Positions 18,074-26,964 of a stretch of DNA of 64,000 nt are shown here, piece after piece (the first letter of the stretch is position 1; every line of letters starts with the position of its first letter). The translations under genes and the position numbers were made by a program. Source of the stretch: Bacillus sp. T3 (GTDB lineage: Bacteria; Bacillota; Bacilli; Bacillales; Cytobacillaceae); the NCBI RefSeq assembly GCF_033449965.1, contig NZ_CP137761.1, forward strand, positions 1,240,001 through 1,304,000, in the 5' to 3' direction. The notes beneath the pieces were generated by a model. The model did not search any database. It had not been told where the DNA came from and worked only from the letters and a program-made list of their open reading frames with translations.

Positions 18074-19552
18074 GTGAAAAAACTAGTCATTAATTATTCA
18101 TTAACAGAAAAGCGCTACGCTTCTTTAACTGAAGCAGGTGTAGACAAAATCACCATTCAACAGCCCCAACAGCAATCCTCTGTGGGGCATATTTATTTTG
18201 GGACCGTCACAAAGGTACTCCCAGGGATGAATGCTGTATTTGTCGATATCGGTGAAGAAAAGAATGGGTTTCTTTATATCGATAAACTCCCTGCATTTTT
18301 CCATTCACAAGAGCCGTTTAACATTAGAAAGAAAAAACCAATCTCTTCCTTTGTCCATCAAGGCGAAAAGCTATTTGTTCAGGTAGAAAAGGATGAAACA
18401 GGTGATAAAGGTCCAAGGCTATCAGGGTTAGTCGAGCTCCATGGAGAGTATGTGATTTACATGCCAACCGGTAATACGATTTCAGTATCAAAAAAAATAA
18501 AAGATGCTAAATTGATTCAACATCTGCAAAGTCTTGGAATAGAAAATAAAGTCGACAAGGAAGGCTTCATTTTCCGAACAGCTGTGATTGGCCAGTCACG
18601 AGAAAAGATTGTTGTGGAAATAGAAAAGCTAAGAGAGCAGTATCAAGAACTCGTGAAAATAACTCAACAAATGAAAAAGCCTGGTCTGCTTCATAAAAAG
18701 GATAGCTTTGTCGAACAGATTAAGAATGAATCCCATTCTAATCAATATGAAGAAATTGTCGTTGATGATTTAGTGTTGAAACGTGAGCTAGAATCGTTTG
18801 TTTCACCGAATCAATCACTCCTCTATTATCAAGGGAAAGAAAATATATTCTCATTTTACCATCTGGAGCAAGAAATTGAGCAGGCATTACAGCGAAGAGT
18901 TGATCTAGATAATGGTGCTTATATAATCATCGATGAAACGGAAGCGATGACGGTCATTGATGTCAATACTGGTGGGTATTCTGGTAAAAGTCGGCTAGCG
19001 GATACGGTGCTACAGACCAATCTTGCCGCCGCCATACAGGTCGCAAAACAGCTTCGTTTACGAGATATTGGTGGGATTGTTTTAATTGATTTTATCGATA
19101 TGAAAAATGAACATGACCGACTCAAGGTTCAAAGAATGCTTGAGCAGGAGTTAAATAGAGACGAAAAACCGACGAAGGTTCTGGGTTTTACTTCACTAGG
19201 AGTCTTGGGGCTAACTCGGAAGAAAACGAAGCAAGCCATTTCTGAGGCATTGACTGTTCCTTGTCCTGTTTGTAGTGGGACAGGTAAAATACTAAGTCCT
19301 GAAACGATTGCCTTTCGACTGGAACGCGAGCTGTGGGACCATCGTTATTCTGATCATGAAGCCGTTTGGATTGAAAGTTCCGAGGACGTTCGTGCTGTTT
19401 TTTCTGGTGAAAAGAATGTCCATTTGTTCCGTCTTCAAGAAATGCTTGGATTATCGATTCTTTTTTCAACTATGGCTAGTTTGAAACCTTTTTACCAGAT
19501 TCGTCAATTTGGACGGCTAGATGAGCTCCAAGCAAGAATTGAAAAAGTCTGA
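18074..19552 (+). CDS. rng: Ribonuclease G/E-family endoribonuclease
   Basis: Single-strand-specific endoribonuclease of the RNase E/G family. An embedded S1 domain (GHIYFGTVTKVLPGMNAVFVDIGEEKNGFLYI) lies near residues 35-110. The catalytic DNase-I-like region contains TVIDVNTGGYSG and GGIVLIDFIDM with the metal-binding aspartates, then the zinc-link CPVCSGTGKI. 492 aa is typical of RNase G. B. subtilis lacks this gene and uses RNase Y; it occurs here before rplU in many other Bacillaceae. GTG start after GAGAGGCCAAG. Confidence 0.93.
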   Translation: MKKLVINYSLTEKRYASLTEAGVDKITIQQPQQQSSVGHIYFGTVTKVLPGMNAVFVDIGEEKNGFLYIDKLPAFFHSQEPFNIRKKKPISSFVHQGEKLFVQVEKDETGDKGPRLSGLVELHGEYVIYMPTGNTISVSKKIKDAKLIQHLQSLGIENKVDKEGFIFRTAVIGQSREKIVVEIEKLREQYQELVKITQQMKKPGLLHKKDSFVEQIKNESHSNQYEEIVVDDLVLKRELESFVSPNQSLLYYQGKENIFSFYHLEQEIEQALQRRVDLDNGAYIIIDETEAMTVIDVNTGGYSGKSRLADTVLQTNLAAAIQVAKQLRLRDIGGIVLIDFIDMKNEHDRLKVQRMLEQELNRDEKPTKVLGFTSLGVLGLTRKKTKQAISEALTVPCPVCSGTGKILSPETIAFRLERELWDHRYSDHEAVWIESSEDVRAVFSGEKNVHLFRLQEMLGLSILFSTMASLKPFYQIRQFGRLDELQARIEKV

Positions 19553-19603
19553 AATAAAAAGCTATAAAGCTCAGCTCCTTCATTCTTGTAGCTAGATTTT
19601 GTA

Positions 19604-19735
19604 TTGACACTCTTAGGCTGAGTATGATAGGATTTTAATGTTATGTTTATAGCATACCGCGCATTTCAGGTAGTAAGCTTTTGCATTTAGTGCAAGACGC
19701 CTGTCTATGGCGAGTCCCCAAATTTTAAGGAGGTG
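19604..19735 (+). ncRNA. Promoter and L21-type leader upstream of rplU
   Basis: TTGACA at 19604 with TAGGAT about 18 bases downstream forms a SigA-like promoter. It is followed by a structured untranslated stretch with small hairpins (TTGCA-TTTAG-TGCAA and CGCC-TGTCTAT-GGCG) before the AGGAGGTG of rplU. An autoregulatory L21 leader RNA is known at this position in Firmicutes. I assign it by position and these stems, without a covariance match. Confidence 0.55.
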
Positions 19736-19741
19736 CAGTTC

Positions 19742-20050
19742 ATGTACGCAATTATCGAAACTGGCGGTAAGCAAGTAAAGGTAGAAGCTGGTCAAGCTAT
19801 CTACATCGAAAAGCTTAACGCAGAAGCAGGCGAAACAGTTACTTTTGATAAAGTTCTTTTCGTAGGCGGAGAAAATGTAAAAGTTGGTAGCCCACTAGTT
19901 GCAGGCGCTACAGTTACAGCTAAAGTTGAGAAAAATGGCCGTGGTAAGAAAATCATCGTTTTCAAATACAAAGCGAAGAAAAACTACCGCAAAAAGCAAG
20001 GTCATCGTCAGCCATACACTAAAGTTGTTATTGAAGCAATCAACGCGTAA
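19742..20050 (+). CDS. rplU: Ribosomal protein bL21
   Basis: Large-subunit protein. MYAIIETGGKQVKVEAGQAIYIEKLNAEAGE... FKYKAKKNYRKKQGHRQPYTKV is diagnostic. The 102-aa start at ATG 19742 follows AGGAGGTGCAG; the GTG nine bases upstream overlaps the ribosome site and is rejected. It heads the rplU-prp-rpmA operon. Confidence 0.98.
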   Translation: MYAIIETGGKQVKVEAGQAIYIEKLNAEAGETVTFDKVLFVGGENVKVGSPLVAGATVTAKVEKNGRGKKIIVFKYKAKKNYRKKQGHRQPYTKVVIEAINA

Positions 20051-20062
20051 GGTTTGATTTAG

Positions 20063-20395
20063 ATGATTAACATTACGATTAATCGTACTGAAGCTGGAAG
20101 AATTTCATCCTTTTCAATGAGCGGACATGCCGATTTTGCACGTCACGGCGAAGATATCGTCTGTGCGGGAGCATCTGCAGTTTCCTTTGGTTCCGTTAAC
20201 GCGATCGAGGCGTTAACTGGAGTTGTTCCAGAAATCGAACAAGGAAATGGCGGCTTTCTCCGATGTGCGTTCCCAAATGACTTACAACAGGAAGTACAAG
20301 AGAAGGTTCAATTGCTTCTTGAGGCAATGGTTGTTTCATTAGAAACGATTGAAAGAGATTACGGAAAGCACATAAAAATAACCTTCAAAAAGTAG
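20063..20395 (+). CDS. prp: Ribosomal-processing cysteine protease Prp
   Basis: Protease that removes the N-terminal extension of L27 in Firmicutes. The catalytic pair is visible in SGHADFARHGEDIVCAGASA (His near residue 22, Cys near 34). 110 aa, between rplU and rpmA as in B. subtilis (ysxB). Its substrate is the next gene, whose N-terminus keeps the cleavage motif. Confidence 0.94.
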   Translation: MINITINRTEAGRISSFSMSGHADFARHGEDIVCAGASAVSFGSVNAIEALTGVVPEIEQGNGGFLRCAFPNDLQQEVQEKVQLLLEAMVVSLETIERDYGKHIKITFKK

Positions 20396-20407
20396 GAGGT
20401 GGAACAA

Positions 20408-20698
20408 ATGTTAAGATTAGATCTTCAGTTTTTCGCATCGAAAAAAGGGGTAGGTTCTACAAAGAACGGTCGTGACTCTCATGCAAAGCGTCTTGGCGCT
20501 AAGCGTGCTGACGGCCAATTCGTAAGTGGCGGTTCTATCCTTTATCGTCAACGTGGTACTAAGATTTATCCAGGTGTAAACGTTGGCCGTGGTGGCGATG
20601 ACACTCTATTCGCAAAAGTTGACGGTGTTGTTAAATTTGAGCGTGTAGGACGCGATCGCAAACAAGTGAGCGTATATCCTGTAGCACAAGAAGCGTAA
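20408..20698 (+). CDS. rpmA: Ribosomal protein bL27 with Prp-cleaved N-terminus
   Basis: Large-subunit protein whose mature N-terminus reaches the peptidyl-transferase centre. It begins MLRLDLQFFASKKGVGSTKNG; the LDLQFFA sequence is the known Prp recognition site in Firmicutes. ATG at 20408 follows AGGAGGTGG. The GTG nine bases earlier is within the ribosome site. Confidence 0.97.
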   Translation: MLRLDLQFFASKKGVGSTKNGRDSHAKRLGAKRADGQFVSGGSILYRQRGTKIYPGVNVGRGGDDTLFAKVDGVVKFERVGRDRKQVSVYPVAQEA

Positions 20699-20708
20699 GC
20701 TTTTGTTA

Positions 20709-20746
20709 GAAAACTCTAACCGTAGCGGTTAGGGTTTTCTTTTTTT
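20709..20746 (+). terminator. Terminator after rpmA
   Basis: GAAAACTCTAACC / GGTTAGGGTTTTC stem with a tight loop followed by a long T run. Confidence 0.9.
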
Positions 20747-20785
20747 CTACTTTATACTAGTTTTGGTGACTAGTTGCATCAGCAA

Positions 20786-20860
20786 GGGGCTCGGGGTCAT
20801 AAGTCAAATCACTCTAGAGGGTATCACCTCTTGCGTGATTCGTCTTATACTTGTCGCCCC
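20786..20860 (+). other. Four-helix hairpin upstream of spo0B
   Basis: Four nested helices can be drawn: GGGGC/GCCCC, ATAAG/CTTAT, AATCAC/GTGATT and AGAGG/CCTCT. The inner three are separated by two symmetric 3x3 internal loops, with a GTATCA apical loop. No U run follows. It lies in the 240-base gap between the rpmA terminator and spo0B, the rest of which shows nothing clear. I do not recognise a named RNA family. Confidence 0.55.
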
Positions 20861-20984
20861 TGGGCAAGCCGATTCCGCTTTTCGTTGTTAAATTTTTCAT
20901 TTTTTGCTTACGGCTTGTAGGTTTTTTGATATACTATCAGCAAGCAGTCTTCAACCACTATATTGACTGTGTGGGAGTGCATGT

Positions 20985-21524
20985 ATGAGAAAAGAATGGA
21001 ATACAGTCGATATCCTGCGCCATGCACGACACGACTGGTTAAATAAAATACAGCTGATTAAAGGCAATCTAGATTTAAATAAAACAGACCGGGTAAAGCA
21101 ATTAATCGAAGAAATTGTGTTTGAAGCTCAGCAGGAAGCCAAATTATCTAATTTGAAAATTCCGCTGTTTGCGACATTGATCTTAACTGGAAACTGGCAG
21201 TCCTATGCCTATCAGCTTGAATATGAAGTTTTCGATGAGAAGGAAGTATTAGCGGTAGACGATTCGCTTTTAGCAGATTGGACTAATCTCTTTTTCACAA
21301 CTTTACATACATCAGTGGAAGCTTTTGGTGATAACCATCTTTCAGTAACAATTGAAACACAAAAAAATGGAATTCGTTTCTTTTTCGATTTTAGCGGAAT
21401 AATAAAGGATAAAGACAAATTACAACAATTTCTTGACTTCAATCTAATACAAACAGCAATGATTAAGGTCTTGGAATTCTCTCAACAGGAACTCGCATTA
21501 GAAGTTTTTATGCCATTTCAATAA
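20985..21524 (+). CDS. spo0B: Sporulation initiation phosphotransferase Spo0B
   Basis: Passes phosphate from Spo0F to Spo0A in the sporulation phosphorelay. The active histidine lies in ILRHARHDWLNKIQLIKGNLDL near residue 16, within the dimerising four-helix bundle. The C-terminal half resembles a degenerate histidine-kinase ATP domain without the N/G boxes. 179 aa; the adjacent obg is needed for phosphorelay activation in B. subtilis. Confidence 0.93.
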   Translation: MRKEWNTVDILRHARHDWLNKIQLIKGNLDLNKTDRVKQLIEEIVFEAQQEAKLSNLKIPLFATLILTGNWQSYAYQLEYEVFDEKEVLAVDDSLLADWTNLFFTTLHTSVEAFGDNHLSVTIETQKNGIRFFFDFSGIIKDKDKLQQFLDFNLIQTAMIKVLEFSQQELALEVFMPFQ

Positions 21525-21597
21525 ATGGCCATAAAAGCGCGATTCTCGTCTTGAAAGAAGACTAGTTTGTTACAAATAACAGACGGGAGGAACAAAA

Positions 21598-22891
21598 ATG
21601 TTCGTCGATCAGGTAAAGGTTTATGTTAAAGGCGGAGACGGCGGTAATGGAATGGTCGCCTTTCGCCGTGAAAAATATGTCCCTAAAGGTGGCCCTGCAG
21701 GGGGAGATGGCGGAAATGGTGGAGACGTCGTATTTGAAGTAGAGGAAGGCTTACGTACGCTTATGGACTTCCGTTACCAGCGCCATTTCAAAGCACCACG
21801 CGGTGAGCATGGTATGTCAAAAAACATGCATGGAAAAAATGCTAAGGATCTCGTTGTTAAAGTCCCACCAGGGTACGACGATAACCGATGAAGACACCAA
21901 TGAAATCATTGCCGATTTAACCCTTCATGGTCAAAGGGCAGTCATTGCCAGAGGTGGTCGAGGTGGTCGCGGAAACTCAAGATTTGCGACTCCGGCTAAC
22001 CCAGCACCAGAGCTTTCTGAAAATGGTGAACCAGGACATGAGCGCAATATTATGATGGAATTAAAACTATTAGCCGATGTTGGCTTAGTTGGGTTTCCAA
22101 GTGTAGGAAAATCAACACTCCTTTCAGTAGTCTCTTCAGCACGGCCAAAAATTGCGGAGTATCACTTTACAACGATTGTCCCTAATTTAGGGATGGTTGA
22201 AACAGCTGACGGTCGGAGCTTTGTTATGGCTGATTTACCTGGACTAATCGAAGGGGCTCATTCTGGTGTTGGACTAGGACACCAATTTTTACGTCACATC
22301 GAAAGAACTCGGGTTATTGTTCATGTGATTGATATGGCCGCAACAGAAGGTCGCGACCCGTATGAGGATTATTTAACGATTAACAAAGAGCTTGCACAAT
22401 ACAATCTCCGTCTTACAGAACGACCGCAAATTATTGTCGCAAATAAAATGGACATGCCAGATGCAGAGGAAAACTTACAGGTATTCAGAGAAAAACTAAA
22501 TGAAGAGTATCCAATTTTTCCTATATCGGCGTTAACTAAAAGCGGTTTACGTGATTTATTATTTGCGATTGCTGATAAACTTGAGGAAACCCCAGAATTC
22601 CCTCTTATCGAGGAAAAAGAGGAAGATACAGGCATTCATCGAGTTGTTTACAAGCATGAAGCAGAGCAGGATGAATTCTTCATCACTCGTGAGCCTGATG
22701 GCAGCTTCGTACTTTCCAGGGAGAAATTAGAGAGATTGTTCAAGATGACTGATTTCTCACGGGATGAATCCGTTCGAAGATTTTCACGTCAGCTTCGTGG
22801 AATGGGTGTTGATGAAGCGCTCCGGGCAAAAGGTGCCAAGGATGGAGACACCGTTAAGTTGTTGAACTATGAATTCGAATTTGTTGAGTAA
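21598..22891 (+). CDS. obg: GTPase Obg/CgtA (apparent frameshift)
   Basis: Essential ribosome-assembly and stress GTPase. The glycine-rich Obg fold (KGGDGGNGMVAFRREKYVPKGGPAGGDGG) is followed by the G domain with GFPSVGKSTLL, DLPGLIEGAHSGVGLGH and NKMDMPDA, then the OCT domain (about residues 345-428). The frame shifts at CCAGG 21868-21872; removing the A gives KVPPGTTITDEDTNEIIADL, the expected Obg-fold sequence. The corrected size is about 430 aa. ATG follows GGGAGGAAC. Confidence 0.96.
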
Positions 22892-22920
22892 ACCTTCGCA
22901 TTATATTACGGGGTGGAGAA

Positions 22921-23376
22921 ATGAGAGAGAATAGATTCGATAAAAAATTTTATTTAGTGCGTGAGGACGTTTTGCCTGAAGCGATGAAAAAGACGCTTGA
23001 GGCAAAAGAAATGATCGAACGCGGCAGGGCGGAGTCGGTTTGGGATGCGGTGAATAAGGTGGACCTGAGTAGAAGTGCTTTTTATAAGTATCGGGACACC
23101 GTATTCCCCTTCCATACGATTGTCAAAGAAAGATTGATTACGCTGTTTTTTCAGCTTGAAGATCGTTCTGGAACCCTGTCCCAGCTGCTTGGAGTTGTTG
23201 CTTTGTCCGGATGTAATTTGTTGACGATTCACCAAACGATTCCAATTCAAGGACGGGCAAACGTGACACTTTCTTTAAACGTTGCACAAATGGGAATTGA
23301 AATTGATGAACTTCTAATGAAGCTGCGTCAGCTTGAATTTGTAGAAAAAGTTGAGGTGCTGGGATCCGGCTTGTAG
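22921..23376 (+). CDS. pheB: ACT domain protein PheB
   Basis: About 151 aa. The N-terminal region (residues 1-70) ends in a helix-turn-helix-like SAFYKYRDTVFPF, and the C-terminal half is an ACT domain (LFFQLEDRSGTLSQLLGVVALSGCNLLTIHQTIPIQG), a ligand-sensing fold. It is always found next to pheA in Bacillus. It was once proposed as a chorismate mutase, but ACT-domain amino-acid sensing is what the sequence supports. Confidence 0.88.
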   Translation: MRENRFDKKFYLVREDVLPEAMKKTLEAKEMIERGRAESVWDAVNKVDLSRSAFYKYRDTVFPFHTIVKERLITLFFQLEDRSGTLSQLLGVVALSGCNLLTIHQTIPIQGRANVTLSLNVAQMGIEIDELLMKLRQLEFVEKVEVLGSGL

Positions 23377-23435
23377 ATTATTCTAAAGTCGGATTTTACG
23401 CCTGATTTTTTATTTAAAAGGGAGAGGGAAAAATC

Positions 23436-24287
23436 GTGAAGGTAGGATATTTGGGTCCGCGGGCGACCTTTACAGATATTGCGGTTCGTAAAATGTTTCC
23501 AGAATACACTGGGGTCCCGTATTTAACCATCCCAGCCTGCATGGATGCTGTGGTGGATGGTGAGGTAGATATTGCGGTTGTCCCGCTTGAAAATGCGTTA
23601 GAGGGTTCGGTGAATATTACGCTTGATTATTTAGTTCATGAGGTTGATTTGCCGATACTTGGAGAAATTCGAGTTCCGATTCGCCAGCATTTTATGGTGC
23701 ACCCTAAGAATTCGGAAAATTGGCAAGAAACAGACCGCATTATGAGCCATTCTCATGCAATCGCACAATGTCATAAATTTCTCCATTCGCAGTTTAGAGG
23801 CGTTTTCTGTGAAAATACAACTTCTACTGCAGCGGCTGCACAGTTTATTATTGAGCACCCTGAAGTGAAGGCAGCTGCGATTGCCAATGAGTTAGCTGCT
23901 GAGGAATATGGCTTAACGATTGTAAAACGGGATATTCACGATATTTCGTTTAATCATACAAGCTTTGTTATTTTAGCAAAGAAGCCAATCCCTTTGACAG
24001 AGGAACTGCCTTATTTCAAAGGCTATAAGACAACTCTTATGGTTACATTGCCTTCTGATCATCCAGGTGTACTCCATACAGTGTTATCGGCATTTGCGTG
24101 GCGAAAGCTAAATTTATCAAAAATTGAGTCTCGACCAATGAAAACAGGTCTCGGGAACTATTTCTTCATCATCGATATCGAAATGAAGATGGATGAAGTG
24201 ATGCTTCCGGGTGCGATGGCTGAACTTGAAGCCGTCGGCTGCGGCGTAAACCTATTAGGAAGCTATCCATCGTATCATGTAAAATAG
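23436..24287 (+). CDS. pheA: Prephenate dehydratase PheA
   Basis: Converts prephenate to phenylpyruvate in phenylalanine synthesis. It begins MKVGYLGPRATFTDIAV and carries VVPLENALEGSVNITLD, the catalytic-region motif HDISFNHTSFVIL (TRF-like block) and a C-terminal ACT domain (TLPSDHPGVLHTVLSAFAWRKLNLSKIESRPMK), the phenylalanine feedback site. 283 aa. It forms an operon with pheB, and a terminator follows. Confidence 0.95.
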   Translation: MKVGYLGPRATFTDIAVRKMFPEYTGVPYLTIPACMDAVVDGEVDIAVVPLENALEGSVNITLDYLVHEVDLPILGEIRVPIRQHFMVHPKNSENWQETDRIMSHSHAIAQCHKFLHSQFRGVFCENTTSTAAAAQFIIEHPEVKAAAIANELAAEEYGLTIVKRDIHDISFNHTSFVILAKKPIPLTEELPYFKGYKTTLMVTLPSDHPGVLHTVLSAFAWRKLNLSKIESRPMKTGLGNYFFIIDIEMKMDEVMLPGAMAELEAVGCGVNLLGSYPSYHVK

Positions 24288-24296
24288 GTAGTATGT

Positions 24297-24335
24297 AAAA
24301 GAGGCCCGTCACTGACTGGCCTCTTTTGTATTTTG
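24297..24335 (+). terminator. Terminator after pheA
   Basis: AAAAGAGGCC / GGCCTCTTTT stem with an 11-base loop, then TGTATTTT. The A-rich 5' arm could also serve niaR from the other strand. Confidence 0.85.
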
Positions 24336-24365
24336 GGAGTTTACCTCCGATTTGCCTTCAACCAT

Positions 24366-24896
24366 TTACTCAATCAAAAAATCTGCTTGTCGTAATGCTG
24401 CAACGGCTTCGTCCAAGGCTTGTTTCGTTGGTGCAGAAATCGTATGGAGATGAATCCCGTTAGTTAACTCCGATAAATAGGCCGCCCCAGTCGCTCGCAC
24501 CTTTTCCATAAAATGCTTTACGTCATTACGATTCGATACCATAATCGATGCGGTTAAATCCCCGTATACAGGGTGCTCGATTTTGACATCTTTTACGGTG
24601 ATACCGTGATCAACCAGAATATATAATTCCTCTTCTGTTCGCTCTGGTACATGAGAACAGGCAATAGTAAGCTCGAACATCTGATCATTTGCATGTTGTT
24701 GGAGATATAAATATCCCATGCTTGTCGCAATAATCGGCTCTTTTTTTGCTTTTAAAATCGTTATATCGCCAACGATAACCTGTCGTGATACGTTTGTTTT
24801 TGCTGCAAGCTCACTGCCAGTAATCGGCTGATTGCTTTTTTTTAATAAGTTCAGTAGAAAAGAACGCCTTTGTTCACCTAAAATCTTTTTTTGCAT
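24366..24896 (-). CDS. niaR: Nicotinate-responsive repressor NiaR (3H domain)
   Basis: Transcription factor that represses NAD synthesis and niacin uptake genes. N-terminal winged helix (SELAAKTNVSRQVIVGDITILKAKKEPIIATSMGYL, residues about 20-65) and C-terminal 3H domain with spaced histidines (ACSHVP, EHPVYGDL, GIHLHTI). 176 aa. In B. subtilis it is divergent from or adjacent to nadBAC-nifS, but here it faces safA with no nad biosynthetic cluster between; nadE lies downstream of ysxE. Its targets may be elsewhere in the genome. Confidence 0.93.
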   Translation of the reverse strand: MQKKILGEQRRSFLLNLLKKSNQPITGSELAAKTNVSRQVIVGDITILKAKKEPIIATSMGYLYLQQHANDQMFELTIACSHVPERTEEELYILVDHGITVKDVKIEHPVYGDLTASIMVSNRNDVKHFMEKVRATGAAYLSELTNGIHLHTISAPTKQALDEAVAALRQADFLIE

Positions 24897-25056
24897 CTTT
24901 GACTCACCCTTACGTCTTGATGATTTCCAATTTTATCACATATTGAATTGGACATTAAGTGTGTTTGCCGTAAAATGTAATGAAAAAAATAATAAACTCA
25001 TATTATTTACTAAAATGAATAATTATTTGTGTGGATGATTAGCATTTTGCCCACTT

Positions 25057-25067
25057 TGACATACAAT
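25057..25067 (+). promoter_or_regulatory. SigE-like -10 element before safA
   Basis: CATACAAT at 25060-25067 matches the SigE -10 consensus, 36 bases before the safA start. The -35 is not clear. SigE-dependent safA transcription is known in B. subtilis. Confidence 0.5.
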
Positions 25068-25102
25068 GTATGGACTTATGCCACCTTAGGAGGGGAATCA
25101 GT

Positions 25103-26964
25103 GTGAAGATCCATATCGTACAGAAAGGGGATACTCTTTGGAAAATCGCCAAGAAGTACGGCGTGAACTTTGAAGAGCTGAAAAAAATGAATACACAGCT
25201 CAGCAACCCTGATATGATTATGCCCGGTATGAAGATAAAAGTTCCAACCACAGGGGGAACAATTAAAAAAGAAGCCCCGTTCGGAGGAGCGCCGGCCAAA
25301 ATCAATATGGGCGCTAAAAAAGAAATGCCAATCCAACAACAGCCGATTGCCAAGGAAATACCCATGATTAAGGAACAACCTATTATCAAAGAACAACCAA
25401 TTGTAAAAGAACAGCCGATCGTCAAGGAACAGCCATTGCCAGTTGTCGAAGCTCCTGCCCAGGTGAAAGAAATGCCAATCAAAGAGGCGCCGATTAAAGA
25501 AATACCAAAAAAGCCTTTCATCCCAAAAATGCCACTTCCAGTTATTCCGGAAATTGATATTAATAATTATTACATGATGAACATGGCAAATGTGTCAGTT
25601 GAACAACCACCAGTACCAGCACCACAACCTAAACCAGAAATAAAAGAAATGCCAAAAATGGTTGAGGCTGCGCCGATTGTTGAAAAACCAATTGAAGGAG
25701 GTTGTATTCAACCTATGTTCCCATGTCCTCCAGGGTTATATGTATCCAATTTCTCCAGTATTACCAGGGTCTGGATTGCCGTCATATCAACAGGGTGTGC
25801 CATATCCACAGGTACAAGGAGCAATGGATTTCCCAACAGCCGAAATGCCAGCACAAGGGTATATGCCACAATCATTAGATGAGTCTTCATCGTTTATGCC
25901 GCAAGCGCCTGTACAAATGCCAACTCAAGTTGCTGGACTGCAAGATATGCAAAATCCGATGGGCTTTCCAGTTGGCTATCCACAGACAGCGTCCATGATG
26001 CAAGGTCCATATGGTCAACCTGGATATGGTCCGCAATATCCAATTTCACCAGTTTTGCCTGGTTCAGGTCTTCCTCACGGTCAAATTCCGTTTGGTGTTG
26101 GTGCTCATACTCCGACTCCATTTTCACCGATGCAGGGGATGCCTCAAGTTCAAGGGGTTATGGAATCACCTGAAATGATGCAAAATCCATACCTACAAGG
26201 TGCACCTATGATGAATCCGACTCGGCCTCCAGTTGCCAGGAACAGCAGATTGTGGCTGTGGTTCGAGTGTACCGGTAGGAGGCCCGATGCTAGGTGTGGA
26301 CTTCCAGCAAGGAGGAGCGCCATTCGTAGGAGGAATGCCATATCAAGGAGGAGCGCCATTCCCACAAGGAGGAATGCAGTTCCCACAAGGAGGAGCGCCA
26401 TTCCCACAAGGAGGAATGCAGTTCCCACAAGGAGGAATGCCATTCCCACAAGGAGGAATGCCATTCCCACAAGGAGGAGCGCCATTCCCGCAAGGAGGAA
26501 TGCCGTTCCCACAAGGTGAAATGTCATTCCCGCAAGGAGAAGCGCCATTTCCGCAAGGAGGAATGTCATTCCCACAAGGAGGAGCGCCGTTCCCACAGGG
26601 AGGAATGCCGATGGCTCCACAGGGAGGAATGTCGATGGCTCCACAGGGAGGAATGTCGATGGCTCCACAAGGAGGAATGTCGATGACTCCACAGGAAGGA
26701 ATGTCGATGGCTCCACAGGGAGGAATGCCGATGGCTCCACAAGGAGGAATGCCGATGGCTCCACAGGGAGGAATGCCGATGGCTCCACAAGGAGGAGCGC
26801 CATTCCCACAGGGAGGAACGCCATATACAGGAGGACCTTATTTCCCACAAGCTGGTCAAATCTATTCACCAATGCTTGCCCAGCAATATATGAATCCATT
26901 TGGCTCTAGTCCAATGGATGACGGATATCCAATGAGAGACGAAAGCAGTGAATATGAAGGCTAG
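25103..26964 (+). CDS. safA: Spore morphogenetic coat protein SafA (two apparent frameshifts, long repeats)
   Basis: Organiser of the inner spore coat, recruited to the cortex by its LysM domain. Residues 1-50 are LysM (KIHIVQKGDTLWKIAKKYGVNFEELKKMN... MKIKVPTTG). Then comes a Pro/Lys/Glu-rich stretch with repeated KEQPI units, and a Pro/Gly/Met/Gln-rich C-terminus. The frame shifts at CCAGG 25730-25734 (corrected PCPPGYMYPISPVLPG) and at CCAGG 26236-26240 (corrected PPVAGTADCGCGSSVPVGG), giving about 620 aa, longer than B. subtilis SafA (387 aa) because of the repeats. GTG start after AGGAGGGGA. Family assignment rests on LysM plus locus; the repeat region is lineage-specific. Confidence 0.88.
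26347..26811 (+). repeat. Tandem repeats in safA: 21-bp block then 24-bp block
   Basis: Twelve 7-residue units of type GGAPFPQ/GGMQFPQ/GGMPFPQ (21 bp each, about 26347-26598) are followed by eight 8-residue units of type GGMPMAPQ/GGMSMAPQ (24 bp each, about 26599-26790) and one more GGAPFPQ. Many units contain AGGAGG directly followed by AATG. The tract is open in several other frames on both strands, which explains the long spurious ORFs there. Confidence 0.93.

Noticed and set aside
26150..26899. Long open frames on the minus strand across the safA repeats
   Set aside because: They have repetitive low-complexity translations produced by the 21- and 24-bp repeats, with no ribosome sites and no homology pattern.
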